Assembly: GCA_965661575.1 (NCBI GenBank)
Contig: CBFIEJ010000006.1
Span: forward strand, 1 to 59,965
DNA: 59,965 nucleotides
DNA from: UA16 sp965661575
Lineage (GTDB): Bacteria; Bacteroidota; Bacteroidia; Flavobacteriales_D; Sanyastnellaceae
Direction: 5' to 3'
Made by a program: the position numbers and the translations under genes. Under the pieces are notes generated by a model, which was not told the DNA's origin, made no database searches, and was given only the letters and a program-made list of their open reading frames with translations. Every line of letters starts with the position of its first letter. The stretch's first letter is position 1. This document shows positions 44,966-52,168 of the stretch, in pieces.

Positions 44966-45483
44966 CCATGAATCCTTCACATCAACCTCGCGTCAGCATC
45001 ATCATGGGGTCGTCAAGCGACCTGCCGGTGATGGAACAAGCTGCCGACGTGCTCTCGGAACTGAACGTGCCGTTCGAGATGACCGTTGTTTCGGCGCATC
45101 GTACGCCCGAGCGCATGGTGGAACATGCGAGAGCTGCGGCTGACCGTGGAATCAAAGTCATCGTCGCTGGTGCTGGAGGCGCGGCGCACTTGCCGGGTAT
45201 GACGGCATCGCTGACAATACTTCCGGTCATTGGCGTACCGATTCACAGCAGCAATTCCATCGATGGGTGGGACTCGGTGTTGAGCATTTTGCAAATGCCG
45301 TCAGGTGTTCCAGTCGCGACAGTCGCATTGGACGGTGGGAAAAATGCAGGAATCCTCGCTGCACAGATTGTTGCAACGTCGCAACCAGAGGTCGCAGAGC
45401 GCTTGAAAGCATTCAAAGCAAATTTGAAAGAAAAGGTAATGGCTTCCATTGAGGGTGTTGAAAATCATCGCGTCTCAAAATGA
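44962..45483 (+). CDS. purE: 5-(carboxyamino)imidazole ribonucleotide mutase
   Basis: 173 residues. It converts N5-CAIR to CAIR in purine synthesis (class I PurE). Motifs: IIMGSSSDLPVM (14-24), catalytic His46 in VSAHRTPERM, AGAGGAAHLPGM, and GVPIHSSNSIDGWDSVLSILQMPSGVPVATV. It overlaps the DUF151 gene upstream and the flavin reductase gene downstream, each by ATGA. purK is not adjacent. Confidence 0.97.
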   Translation: MTMNPSHQPRVSIIMGSSSDLPVMEQAADVLSELNVPFEMTVVSAHRTPERMVEHARAAADRGIKVIVAGAGGAAHLPGMTASLTILPVIGVPIHSSNSIDGWDSVLSILQMPSGVPVATVALDGGKNAGILAAQIVATSQPEVAERLKAFKANLKEKVMASIEGVENHRVSK

Positions 45484-46385
45484 ATGGATTCCATTCGTTC
45501 GATCCCGCAGCGCTTGAAGGCCGTGATCTGCATGGAAAGTTGCTCGGCGGAATTGCACCTAGACCCATTGCCTTTGCCAGTACAGTGGATCAAAATGGTC
45601 GGCACAATTTAGCTCCCTTTAGTTATTTCAATGTTTTTTCGGCCAAGCCACCCATTGTAATTTTCAGTCCTGCGCGACGAATGCGTGGAAACACCACGAA
45701 GCATACGCTCGATAATGTGTTGGAGGTGCCTGAGGTGGTGATCAATTTGGTTGACTATGCGATGGTCCATGCCTGTTCCCTCGCAAGTGGTGATTTTCCA
45801 GCGGGAGTGAGTGAGTTTGAAAAAGCGGGATTGACCGCGGTGGCTTCAGACCTCGTGCGCCCGATGCGTGTTGCGGAAAGTCCCGTGCAATTGGAATGCG
45901 AAGTGATGCGGGTCGAGTCTTTGGGCGATGAGGGTGGTGCCGGTCAATTGGTGATTTGTGAAATCAAGCGGATGCACTTTCGGGAAGATGTTCTCAATGA
46001 GGCGGGGCAACCGGTTCCAAATTTATTGGACTTGGTGGGTCGTTGTGGCGGAAATGCCTACGTGCGGGCTTCCGGTGAGGCGCTGTTCGACGTGCCAAAG
46101 CCCCTTGCAGCTCCGGGAGTCGGCGTGGACGCTTTGCCCCGAGAAGTGCGTCAAAGCGCGGTGCTCACGGGCAATGAGTTGGCTCAATTGGGTTCGGCCT
46201 TGGTGCTTCCCGACGAGACGGATGTCAATGATTTCAAATTGCTTGAGTTATCGGACTTGTTCATGGAGTTCGAAGACGACGGAATTGGATTGGAACGGGC
46301 CATTCATGAGCATGCCCAAAAGTTAATTGCTGCGGGTGATATTGCAGAGGCGTTGAAGGCGGTCTTAACCTTCAATGCCGGCTGA
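45480..46385 (+). CDS. Flavin reductase family protein
   Basis: 301 residues. The N-terminal ~200 residues form a flavin-reductase-like split barrel: LLGGIAPRPIAFASTVDQNGRHNLAPFSYFNVFSAKPPI is the FMN-binding part and HACSLASGDFPAGVSEFEKAGL follows. The remaining ~100 residues are a C-terminal extension seen in the Bacteroidota members. It may be an FMN-dependent reductase or flavin supplier for a monooxygenase. Coupled to purE by an ATGA overlap. Substrate unknown. Confidence 0.9.
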   Translation: MNGFHSFDPAALEGRDLHGKLLGGIAPRPIAFASTVDQNGRHNLAPFSYFNVFSAKPPIVIFSPARRMRGNTTKHTLDNVLEVPEVVINLVDYAMVHACSLASGDFPAGVSEFEKAGLTAVASDLVRPMRVAESPVQLECEVMRVESLGDEGGAGQLVICEIKRMHFREDVLNEAGQPVPNLLDLVGRCGGNAYVRASGEALFDVPKPLAAPGVGVDALPREVRQSAVLTGNELAQLGSALVLPDETDVNDFKLLELSDLFMEFEDDGIGLERAIHEHAQKLIAAGDIAEALKAVLTFNAG

Positions 46386-46441
46386 CTCCGAAACTTCCTG
46401 ACAAGTTCTCCACTGACACCGATTCTTGTGCTGGTTGAAGG

Positions 46442-46449
46442 TATTTTTG
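46442..46449 (+). promoter_or_regulatory. TAnnTTTG -7 element of the DUF3127 gene
   Basis: TATTTTTG, exact consensus, ends four bases (TCCC) before ATG 46454. Confidence 0.6.
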
Positions 46450-46453
46450 TCCC

Positions 46454-46822
46454 ATGAGTTTTGAAATGAAAGGCAAGGTCAAGAAAATCTTTGACCAACA
46501 GGATTTCCCAAGTGGATTTTACAAACGCGACTTCGTGATCACCACGGAGGATCAATATCCGCAAGATGTGAAATTCACAGCGGTCAAGGAGCGCACTGAA
46601 CAGATTGCGCGTTTGGGCGAAGGAGACGAGGTTTTGGTCAAATTTGACATCCGCGGACGAGAGTACAATGGCAATTTTTACGTTGACTTGAATGCTTGGC
46701 GCATCGAGTCAGGTGGAGGCCAACCTTCGGCACCTGCTGAAGCCGTTTCCGCAGCACCATTGCCCGATGTGCCTCCAATGCCAGCGGCATCAGGTGACGA
46801 AGAAGATGACTTGCCCTTTTAA
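46454..46822 (+). CDS. DUF3127 protein with SSB-like acidic tail
   Basis: 122 residues. An OB-fold-like DUF3127 core (~1-87) is followed by a Pro/Ala-rich linker and the acidic end DEEDDLPF. That end closely resembles the conserved C-terminal tip of single-stranded-DNA-binding protein (DDDIPF), which recruits repair and replication partners. A nucleic-acid-binding or SSB-partner-competing role is therefore plausible but inferred. The gene has its own promoter element and is followed 15 bp later by the M16 peptidase gene. Confidence 0.88.
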   Translation: MSFEMKGKVKKIFDQQDFPSGFYKRDFVITTEDQYPQDVKFTAVKERTEQIARLGEGDEVLVKFDIRGREYNGNFYVDLNAWRIESGGGQPSAPAEAVSAAPLPDVPPMPAASGDEEDDLPF

Positions 46823-46837
46823 ATCGGGCGAGTAGTC

Positions 46838-48124
46838 ATGGCAAACGGAGTGAAGGGGACCAAGGGTCACGCCTCACCCCACTGGGGAAAGGAAGAGTTG
46901 CAAACTGCGGCGTTTGAAAATGGCTTTCGAATCATTTACAAACAAGTGCCGAGGCCAGTGACCCATTGCGGCTTGGTCATCAATGCGGGCTCAAGGGATG
47001 AGATAGATAGTGCGGGCGAGGCAGGGGTTGCCCACTTCATTGAGCACACGCTGTTCAAAGGCACGCAGAAACGAAAGCCTTTTCACATCCTCAATCGCCT
47101 TGATTGTGTCGGCGGAGAGTTCAACGCATACACTTCCAAGGAAGACACTTGGATTTATGCTTCGTTCTCAGAACAACACCTTGAACGTGCCGTCGAACTC
47201 ATCAACGACATCACTTTCAATGCGACTTTCCCAGAAAAAGAGATTTTGAAGGAGCGCGATGTGATTTTGGACGAACTCAATGCCTACTTAGATAGTCCTG
47301 CTGACGCTATTTTCGATGAATTTGAGGAGCGTTTATTTTCGGGACACGCGCTATCCGGAAATATCTTAGGGAACAAGTCTTCTGTTTCGGCTATGAATCG
47401 AAAAACCATCCAAGGTTTTGTCGATCGGCATTACCATCCGCAGCAAATGGTGTTCAGTGCTGTAGGTGCAACGCCGTGGAAAAAGGTGCTTCGGATTTGT
47501 CAGAAATACTTTGGTGAAGCGTCAAAGGGAGGCGGGGCAATGAATCGTCAGCCCTTCCAGCCGATTTCGCCATTCGATGTTCGGTTGACCAAGGACATTC
47601 ACCAGGTGCACCATGTTATGGGCTGCACGACGACAGGCAGCGGACATCCGGATCGTCTGGGATTGGCGTTACTGGCCAATCACTTGGGGGGTCCGACCAT
47701 GAACAATCGTCTCAGTTTAAACGTGCGAGAAAAGCACGGCATGGCCTACAATATTGAGTGTGCTTACACGCCATACAGCGACGTCGGTTTATTCAGCGTT
47801 TACTTCGGAACAGACACACGACTGCATGCTCGAGCGGAGTCCTTGGTCCGAAAAGAGTTGAAAGCACTGAGGGAAAAAAAACTGGGGGTTCGTCAATTGC
47901 GAGACATCAAACAGCAAGTTGTGGGGCATGTTGCGCTTTCTCAGGACTCGGGAAGCAGTATGATGACGGGATTGGGAAAGAGTTTCTTGCAATATGGACG
48001 CGTCGAAAGCCTTGAGTCTGTCTTCAATGCCATCGAAGCCATCACAGCTGATGATGTGTTGCGATTGGCCAACGAGGTTTTGGACGACTCAAAGTGGAGC
48101 CACCTCGTTTACAATAGCCGATGA
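46838..48124 (+). CDS. M16 family zinc metallopeptidase (processing-peptidase-like)
   Basis: 428 residues, cytoplasmic-looking. The inverted zinc motif HFIEH (H66, E69, H70) lies in AGVAHFIEHTLFKGT, with the third ligand Glu in a downstream ERDVILDEL region. The C-terminal half has the inactive-half M16 fold. It is a full single-chain length and has no signal peptide, so it probably degrades peptides in the cytoplasm. Its TGA is shared in a TGATCA palindrome with the convergent gene's stop. Confidence 0.93.
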   Translation: MANGVKGTKGHASPHWGKEELQTAAFENGFRIIYKQVPRPVTHCGLVINAGSRDEIDSAGEAGVAHFIEHTLFKGTQKRKPFHILNRLDCVGGEFNAYTSKEDTWIYASFSEQHLERAVELINDITFNATFPEKEILKERDVILDELNAYLDSPADAIFDEFEERLFSGHALSGNILGNKSSVSAMNRKTIQGFVDRHYHPQQMVFSAVGATPWKKVLRICQKYFGEASKGGGAMNRQPFQPISPFDVRLTKDIHQVHHVMGCTTTGSGHPDRLGLALLANHLGGPTMNNRLSLNVREKHGMAYNIECAYTPYSDVGLFSVYFGTDTRLHARAESLVRKELKALREKKLGVRQLRDIKQQVVGHVALSQDSGSSMMTGLGKSFLQYGRVESLESVFNAIEAITADDVLRLANEVLDDSKWSHLVYNSR

Positions 48125-48532
48125 TCATCGAGGCGATATGCGATGCATATCGTTGTTGTTCTCTTCGATTTGATTTTTAACGGAGCGGATTTTCAGAGCG
48201 ATGCCTGCCCATTCTCGTTGATTGAGTTTGATGAGCTTTTCAATGGCCGCATCGTCATTGTCCGCTCCCAGTGCCACATGCGCGAGGTAGTCAAAGCCGT
48301 GCATGTTCAACCATACAACGGCATTTCCTTCTCCTTCTGCGCCTCTTACCAAGGCCATGAGATGCGGGTGTCCATTCTGCATCAACCAAGAACGAGCGGA
48401 CTCAACGTGATGCAGCGCATGACAAGTGAGGCCGAGCTCTGGAAACCCGTTTTGCATCAGCCAGTGGTGGATTTTTGAATTTCCGGAGATGGCTTCGCCC
48501 CATGCTAAAAGCACCTTGGCTGGATATTGCAT
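48125..48532 (-). CDS. Conserved hypothetical protein
   Basis: 135 residues, rich in His, Trp and Leu, with a repeat-like pattern: KIHHWLMQNGFPEL, then ARSWLMQNGHPHLMALV, then VVWLNMHGFDYLAHVAL. Three helical hairpin units of ~30 residues are visible (xxWLxxNGxxxL). This resembles a short alpha-solenoid; no function can be given. It abuts the M16 gene tail to tail with no spacer. A near-consensus TATCTTCG ends four bases before its ATG. Confidence 0.7.
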   Translation of the reverse strand: MQYPAKVLLAWGEAISGNSKIHHWLMQNGFPELGLTCHALHHVESARSWLMQNGHPHLMALVRGAEGEGNAVVWLNMHGFDYLAHVALGADNDDAAIEKLIKLNQREWAGIALKIRSVKNQIEENNNDMHRISPR

Positions 48533-48552
48533 CTCCCGAAGATAATAGGAGG

Positions 48553-48560
48553 TACCTTTG
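48553..48560 (+). promoter_or_regulatory. TAnnTTTG -7 element of the MFS gene
   Basis: TACCTTTG, exact consensus, ends seven bases before the proposed GTG start at 48568. An AGGAGG at 48547-48552 is too far from the start to act as a ribosome-binding site. Confidence 0.5.
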
Positions 48561-48567
48561 CGCGCAA

Positions 48568-49806
48568 GTGAAGAAAGAAAGGCGCCCAGAAGAGCAGATC
48601 TTCTCCCCCCAATTTTGGTTGCTGTGCATGAGCACAGTGTTGTTCATGGCAAGTTTCGGTATGATCATGCCGGAGTTGCCTGGTTTTCTGGCTGAATTAG
48701 GTCGTCCAGACTTGATTGGATGGATCGTAGGTTTGTTTACGATTGGGGCCTTTGCATCACGGTTCATTAGCGGGCGCATAGCGGATTCTGCAGGTCGTAA
48801 ACCGGTGATGCTTTTTGGTACTTGGGTAACGATAATCGCGGGATTAGGCTACATTGGGATTGGTTGGCTGAAGCCAGACTTAACCGGAGTATGGCGTGGA
48901 CTTCCGATTGTTGTTTGGTTGTTTTTACTGTTGCGACTTTTGCATGGAATGAGCACGGGCTTCAGACCAACAGGGACAACGGCGTTTCTCACGGATACGA
49001 CACCTTTGAGTCGCAGGGGAGAAGCTTTGGGGTATCTCGGAGTAGCGGGCAATGCGGGCATGGCAGGAGGACCAGCTCTCGGGAGTTGGTTGAGCGTCGA
49101 GTTTGGTTACGATGCTATGTTTTTGACCTCTACTGCTTTGGGGATTTTCGCTTTAATCCTGACCCTTCGCTTGCCTGAGTCGCTGCCGCACAGTCGCAAG
49201 GTGCGTTGGCAAGATTTAAATGTTTTCAAAGGGCCGGTTCTCGATTGGTCTTCTTGGCCAGCATCGATGGCACTTCTCCCGGTGGCTTTTGCTTTTGGAG
49301 CATTTTTAACAATTACGCCGGACTTTGTGGATTCCTTGGGGTACGTCTACAAAGGCTCGTTCAATACCATCATTGTTCTCGCTTCCATATCGATGCGGTT
49401 GGTCGCAGGTAAAGCTTCTGACCGTATTGGCCGCGTGCCTCTTTTGATCATCGGCTCGGGACTTTTAGCCATTGGAATGTTTGGCTTGTCTCTGGCTCAA
49501 ACGCGGCTGACTGCGGCATTGGCTGGTGTGGTATACGGCATGTCTATTGGCATCAATATGCCAGCAATTTTTGCATGGACAGCGGATTTGGCAAAACCCG
49601 GAAAGGTGGCGTTGGCCCTTGGCACGATGTTGATGGCGCTTGAGGTTGGTATTGGCGCGGGAGCTATTTTTTCGGGTCAAAGATTTGCAGGTGATGTAGC
49701 GCAAATCCCCAATTTGTATGCGATCAGTGGTGCTTTTGGTTTGTTGATGTTTGTCATTTTATTCGTGGCACGGAACCGTTTTCACGATCCGGTCAGAAGG
49801 GTGTGA
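48568..49806 (+). CDS. MFS transporter, probable GTG start
   Basis: 412 residues and 12 predicted membrane segments. The start is placed at GTG 48568 (VKKERRPEEQIFSPQFWLLC) because it lies clear of the divergent hypothetical gene and just after a promoter element. A longer frame from ATG 48475 would overlap that gene by 58 bp; the next ATG (48628) would cut into the first membrane segment. The loop motif GRIADSAGRKPVM resembles MFS motif A (GxLaDrxGrkxxl). It is probably a drug or metabolite exporter; cargo unknown. Confidence 0.9.
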   Translation: MKKERRPEEQIFSPQFWLLCMSTVLFMASFGMIMPELPGFLAELGRPDLIGWIVGLFTIGAFASRFISGRIADSAGRKPVMLFGTWVTIIAGLGYIGIGWLKPDLTGVWRGLPIVVWLFLLLRLLHGMSTGFRPTGTTAFLTDTTPLSRRGEALGYLGVAGNAGMAGGPALGSWLSVEFGYDAMFLTSTALGIFALILTLRLPESLPHSRKVRWQDLNVFKGPVLDWSSWPASMALLPVAFAFGAFLTITPDFVDSLGYVYKGSFNTIIVLASISMRLVAGKASDRIGRVPLLIIGSGLLAIGMFGLSLAQTRLTAALAGVVYGMSIGINMPAIFAWTADLAKPGKVALALGTMLMALEVGIGAGAIFSGQRFAGDVAQIPNLYAISGAFGLLMFVILFVARNRFHDPVRRV

Positions 49807-49926
49807 TTTGAATGGCAAAAGCAACTGGCGTTGTCTCAATCTCTTTTGTTGAAATGAACGATAAAAGGTGGAAAAGTGCTTCGTTACCCCATTGTGATGC
49901 ATGCATGATTCTGCGTTCTTTGTAGT

Positions 49927-50133
49927 ATGGAAGATCTCATGGTGCAATTGGAGACAGCTCGACAGGAGCGTGTGAAGACGCTGAAGGAATTCATGCGATT
50001 GAAGAATGAACTTGCGTTGGCTCAACGTCGTTGCGACGAGTTGAGGTCAGAAAATAATGGACTGAAGCATGCTTTGCTGGTATCGGAGACAGAGCTGCAG
50101 GCTCTGCACTCTTACGCAGCAGAGGTAGCATAG
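49927..50133 (+). CDS. Small coiled-coil protein
   Basis: 68 residues, almost wholly helical. Heptad-like leucine spacing is visible (MVQLETARQERVKTLKEFM, LKNELALAQRRCDELRSENNGL, LLVSETELQAL). The pattern is ZapB-like but not assignable. The gene is flanked by an MFS gene 120 bp upstream and a strong terminator 22 bp downstream, which supports it being real. ATG 49939 is an alternative start. Confidence 0.6.
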   Translation: MEDLMVQLETARQERVKTLKEFMRLKNELALAQRRCDELRSENNGLKHALLVSETELQALHSYAAEVA

Positions 50134-50154
50134 GCGTTGCCATTTCAAAGCATT

Positions 50155-50182
50155 AAAAAAGGCGGGACATCCCGCCTTTTTT
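50155..50182. terminator. Bidirectional terminator before fabD
   Basis: Perfect stem AAAAAAGGCGGG/CCCGCCTTTTTT with loop ACAT, U-tract on both strands. It ends the coiled-coil gene (+) and fabD (-). Confidence 0.9.
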
Positions 50183-50215
50183 AATTCCCTAAACTGTAAA
50201 AAACAGGTTGGCTCC

Positions 50216-51103
50216 TCAGACTTCCATGCTTGCGCTGGATACGGCAAACCCACGATCTACCTTTTTGAAAAGCCCTTGCAAGACCTTTCCCGGGCCTACT
50301 TCAATGGCCTCTGCAGCTCCCATTTCGATCATTTTTGACATGGATTGTGTCCACTTAACGGGCGCAGTCAATTGAGCGATCAAGTTTGTGCGAATTTCCG
50401 TTGGATCATTTACTGGCGAGGCTGACACATTCTGTATGATCGGGCATCGGGGCGCCTGGAATGGTGCCGCTGCTATGGCTGAAGAGAGCCGCTCACGTGC
50501 TGACTCCATGAGTGGTGAGTGAAATGCTCCACCGACTGGCAAGACGAGGGCGCGACGCGCACCGGCCTCGGTCAAGGCTGCACATGCGGCGTGGATGGCG
50601 TCTATTTCACCTGAAATGACAAGTTGGCCAGGGCAGTTATAATTTGCCGCGACAACGATGCCGGGGGTATTCGCACAAATTTCTTCAACGCGCGCATCCT
50701 CCATGCCCAAGACAGCAGCCATGGTCGACGGATTTGCATTGCAAGCGTCTTGCATTGCCAAAGCTCGCTCGGACACGAGTTTCAAGCCATCTTCGAATTG
50801 AAGAGCTCCGGCGGCAACAAGTGCGGAAAACTCGCCGAGGCTATGGCCGGCGACCATGTCTGGCGCAAATCCGTCTCCGAGCATTTCTGCTAAAATGACC
50901 GAGTGAAGAAAAATGGCGGGTTGCGTGACAGAGGTTTGTTTTAAATCCTCATCACTCCCGGAGAACATGGTTTGTGAAATCGAAAAGCCTAGAATCTCAT
51001 CGGCTTGGTGGAATCGTTTCTGAGCCGCTTCTGATGCCTCAAAGAGGTCTTTGCCCATACCAGAGAATTGGGCGCCTTGGCCGGGAAAAACGTATGCTTT
51101 CAT
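50216..51103 (-). CDS. fabD: Malonyl-CoA:ACP transacylase
   Basis: 295 residues. It loads malonyl groups onto acyl carrier protein for fatty-acid synthesis. N-terminal YVFPGQGAQFSGMG, catalytic Ser88 in AGHSLGEFSA, catalytic His in GGAFHSPLM, QLVISGE, and C-terminal EVGPGKVLQGLFKK. Stand-alone in this minus-strand group; the terminator above is 33 bp past its stop, and the DUF3078 gene lies 63 bp upstream. Confidence 0.96.
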   Translation of the reverse strand: MKAYVFPGQGAQFSGMGKDLFEASEAAQKRFHQADEILGFSISQTMFSGSDEDLKQTSVTQPAIFLHSVILAEMLGDGFAPDMVAGHSLGEFSALVAAGALQFEDGLKLVSERALAMQDACNANPSTMAAVLGMEDARVEEICANTPGIVVAANYNCPGQLVISGEIDAIHAACAALTEAGARRALVLPVGGAFHSPLMESARERLSSAIAAAPFQAPRCPIIQNVSASPVNDPTEIRTNLIAQLTAPVKWTQSMSKMIEMGAAEAIEVGPGKVLQGLFKKVDRGFAVSSASMEV

Positions 51104-51166
51104 GGTCTTGTTTGTCTTTTGAATGCGCGAAATTAAGGCATGGATTGGGATGGTCGGTGAATCGTC

Positions 51167-52165
51167 TCAAATGCTGAGCGATAATCCGACAGATAAAACT
51201 TGCTTCAACTGAAGACCAGGTCCAACTTGAGGGACAAAGATCCCGTTCACTTCTTCAGGGTTTTTCGTAAGTGTTATATCATCGTCATAGATGAATGTGG
51301 CGCTGATGGTTGTTGTCAGCCACGAGTTCACTTTCAATGCGATGACATGATCGCTGTAGATGTCGATGTTTTGCGGATTGTCCATGAAGTTGGAGAACAA
51401 GTCCAGCCGCACGGCGTAGCTTATTTCCGGGGAGATTTTCCAGAGGGCATTCAATTTTAGATACCCTCCGATTTCGTAGCGGCTTGTTTCGCCTGGCGTC
51501 ACGCCAAATGCACCTGCTTGGGAGAGTGAATCGTCTAAAACCCACGTGGATTTGAAGGTGATGGGAGCGAGGAACACGTTTATGGTGCTGCCGGAATCGC
51601 TGATGTGTTTGTAGTCCATGCCCGCCGCCACAACACCATACCCGGGAGCGAGCCAGTTGGAATTCAGCAACTCCCTATTCGGAGCACCGTTTTCAATGGC
51701 ATAGCCCGGAGCAAGTTGGGATCGAAAATGTGCCATGACCGTTACAAAACCAGATGTGGTTGTGCGGTACCCCAATTTGGTTGACCATTCAATCCGGTCA
51801 TCCGTTTTTAAGAATACTCGGTCTTCAGGCCGATGGAGGAGACCAAAGGCAAGGTGCAACTCTGAATCCCAACCAAATTGCTCGCGGTCGAGATTCCAGT
51901 TCTGATCAAACTTGGTGAGCAACGATAGGTTACTTTGTCCACCAGCCGCCCAATTGTTGAGTTGCACTTGGCTGAAGTGAATGTTGATGAGCCCTTTGCT
52001 AGACCACAACGTGGTGTCTTGCGGTGGTGCGGCAGAATTCCTCAGTGCGGTTTCCTCTGCTGGTGTAAGTTTCGGCGTAACGGTTTGTGCATTCGCCACA
52101 TTACTCATGTGATTGATTGCGAAGAAGGCCAAGCCTAGCATCGCTCTTACTCCTCTTCCTTGCAT
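51167..52165 (-). CDS. DUF3078 outer-membrane-type protein
   Basis: 332 residues with a signal peptide ending near ANAQT. The body alternates hydrophobic and polar residues like an outer-membrane barrel. The family signature is LINIHFSQVQLNNWAAGGQSNLSLLTKF. It ends in a strand (QVLSVGLSLSI) typical of OM proteins. Function unknown. It starts 3 bp after the cytochrome/sugar dehydrogenase stop and is probably in that operon. Confidence 0.9.
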   Translation of the reverse strand: MQGRGVRAMLGLAFFAINHMSNVANAQTVTPKLTPAEETALRNSAAPPQDTTLWSSKGLINIHFSQVQLNNWAAGGQSNLSLLTKFDQNWNLDREQFGWDSELHLAFGLLHRPEDRVFLKTDDRIEWSTKLGYRTTTSGFVTVMAHFRSQLAPGYAIENGAPNRELLNSNWLAPGYGVVAAGMDYKHISDSGSTINVFLAPITFKSTWVLDDSLSQAGAFGVTPGETSRYEIGGYLKLNALWKISPEISYAVRLDLFSNFMDNPQNIDIYSDHVIALKVNSWLTTTISATFIYDDDITLTKNPEEVNGIFVPQVGPGLQLKQVLSVGLSLSI

Positions 52166-52168
52166 GTC

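Noticed and set aside
48547..48552. AGGAGG as ribosome-binding site for the MFS gene
   Set aside because: About 16 bases from the GTG and overlapping the promoter region; Bacteroidota rarely use strong SD sites.
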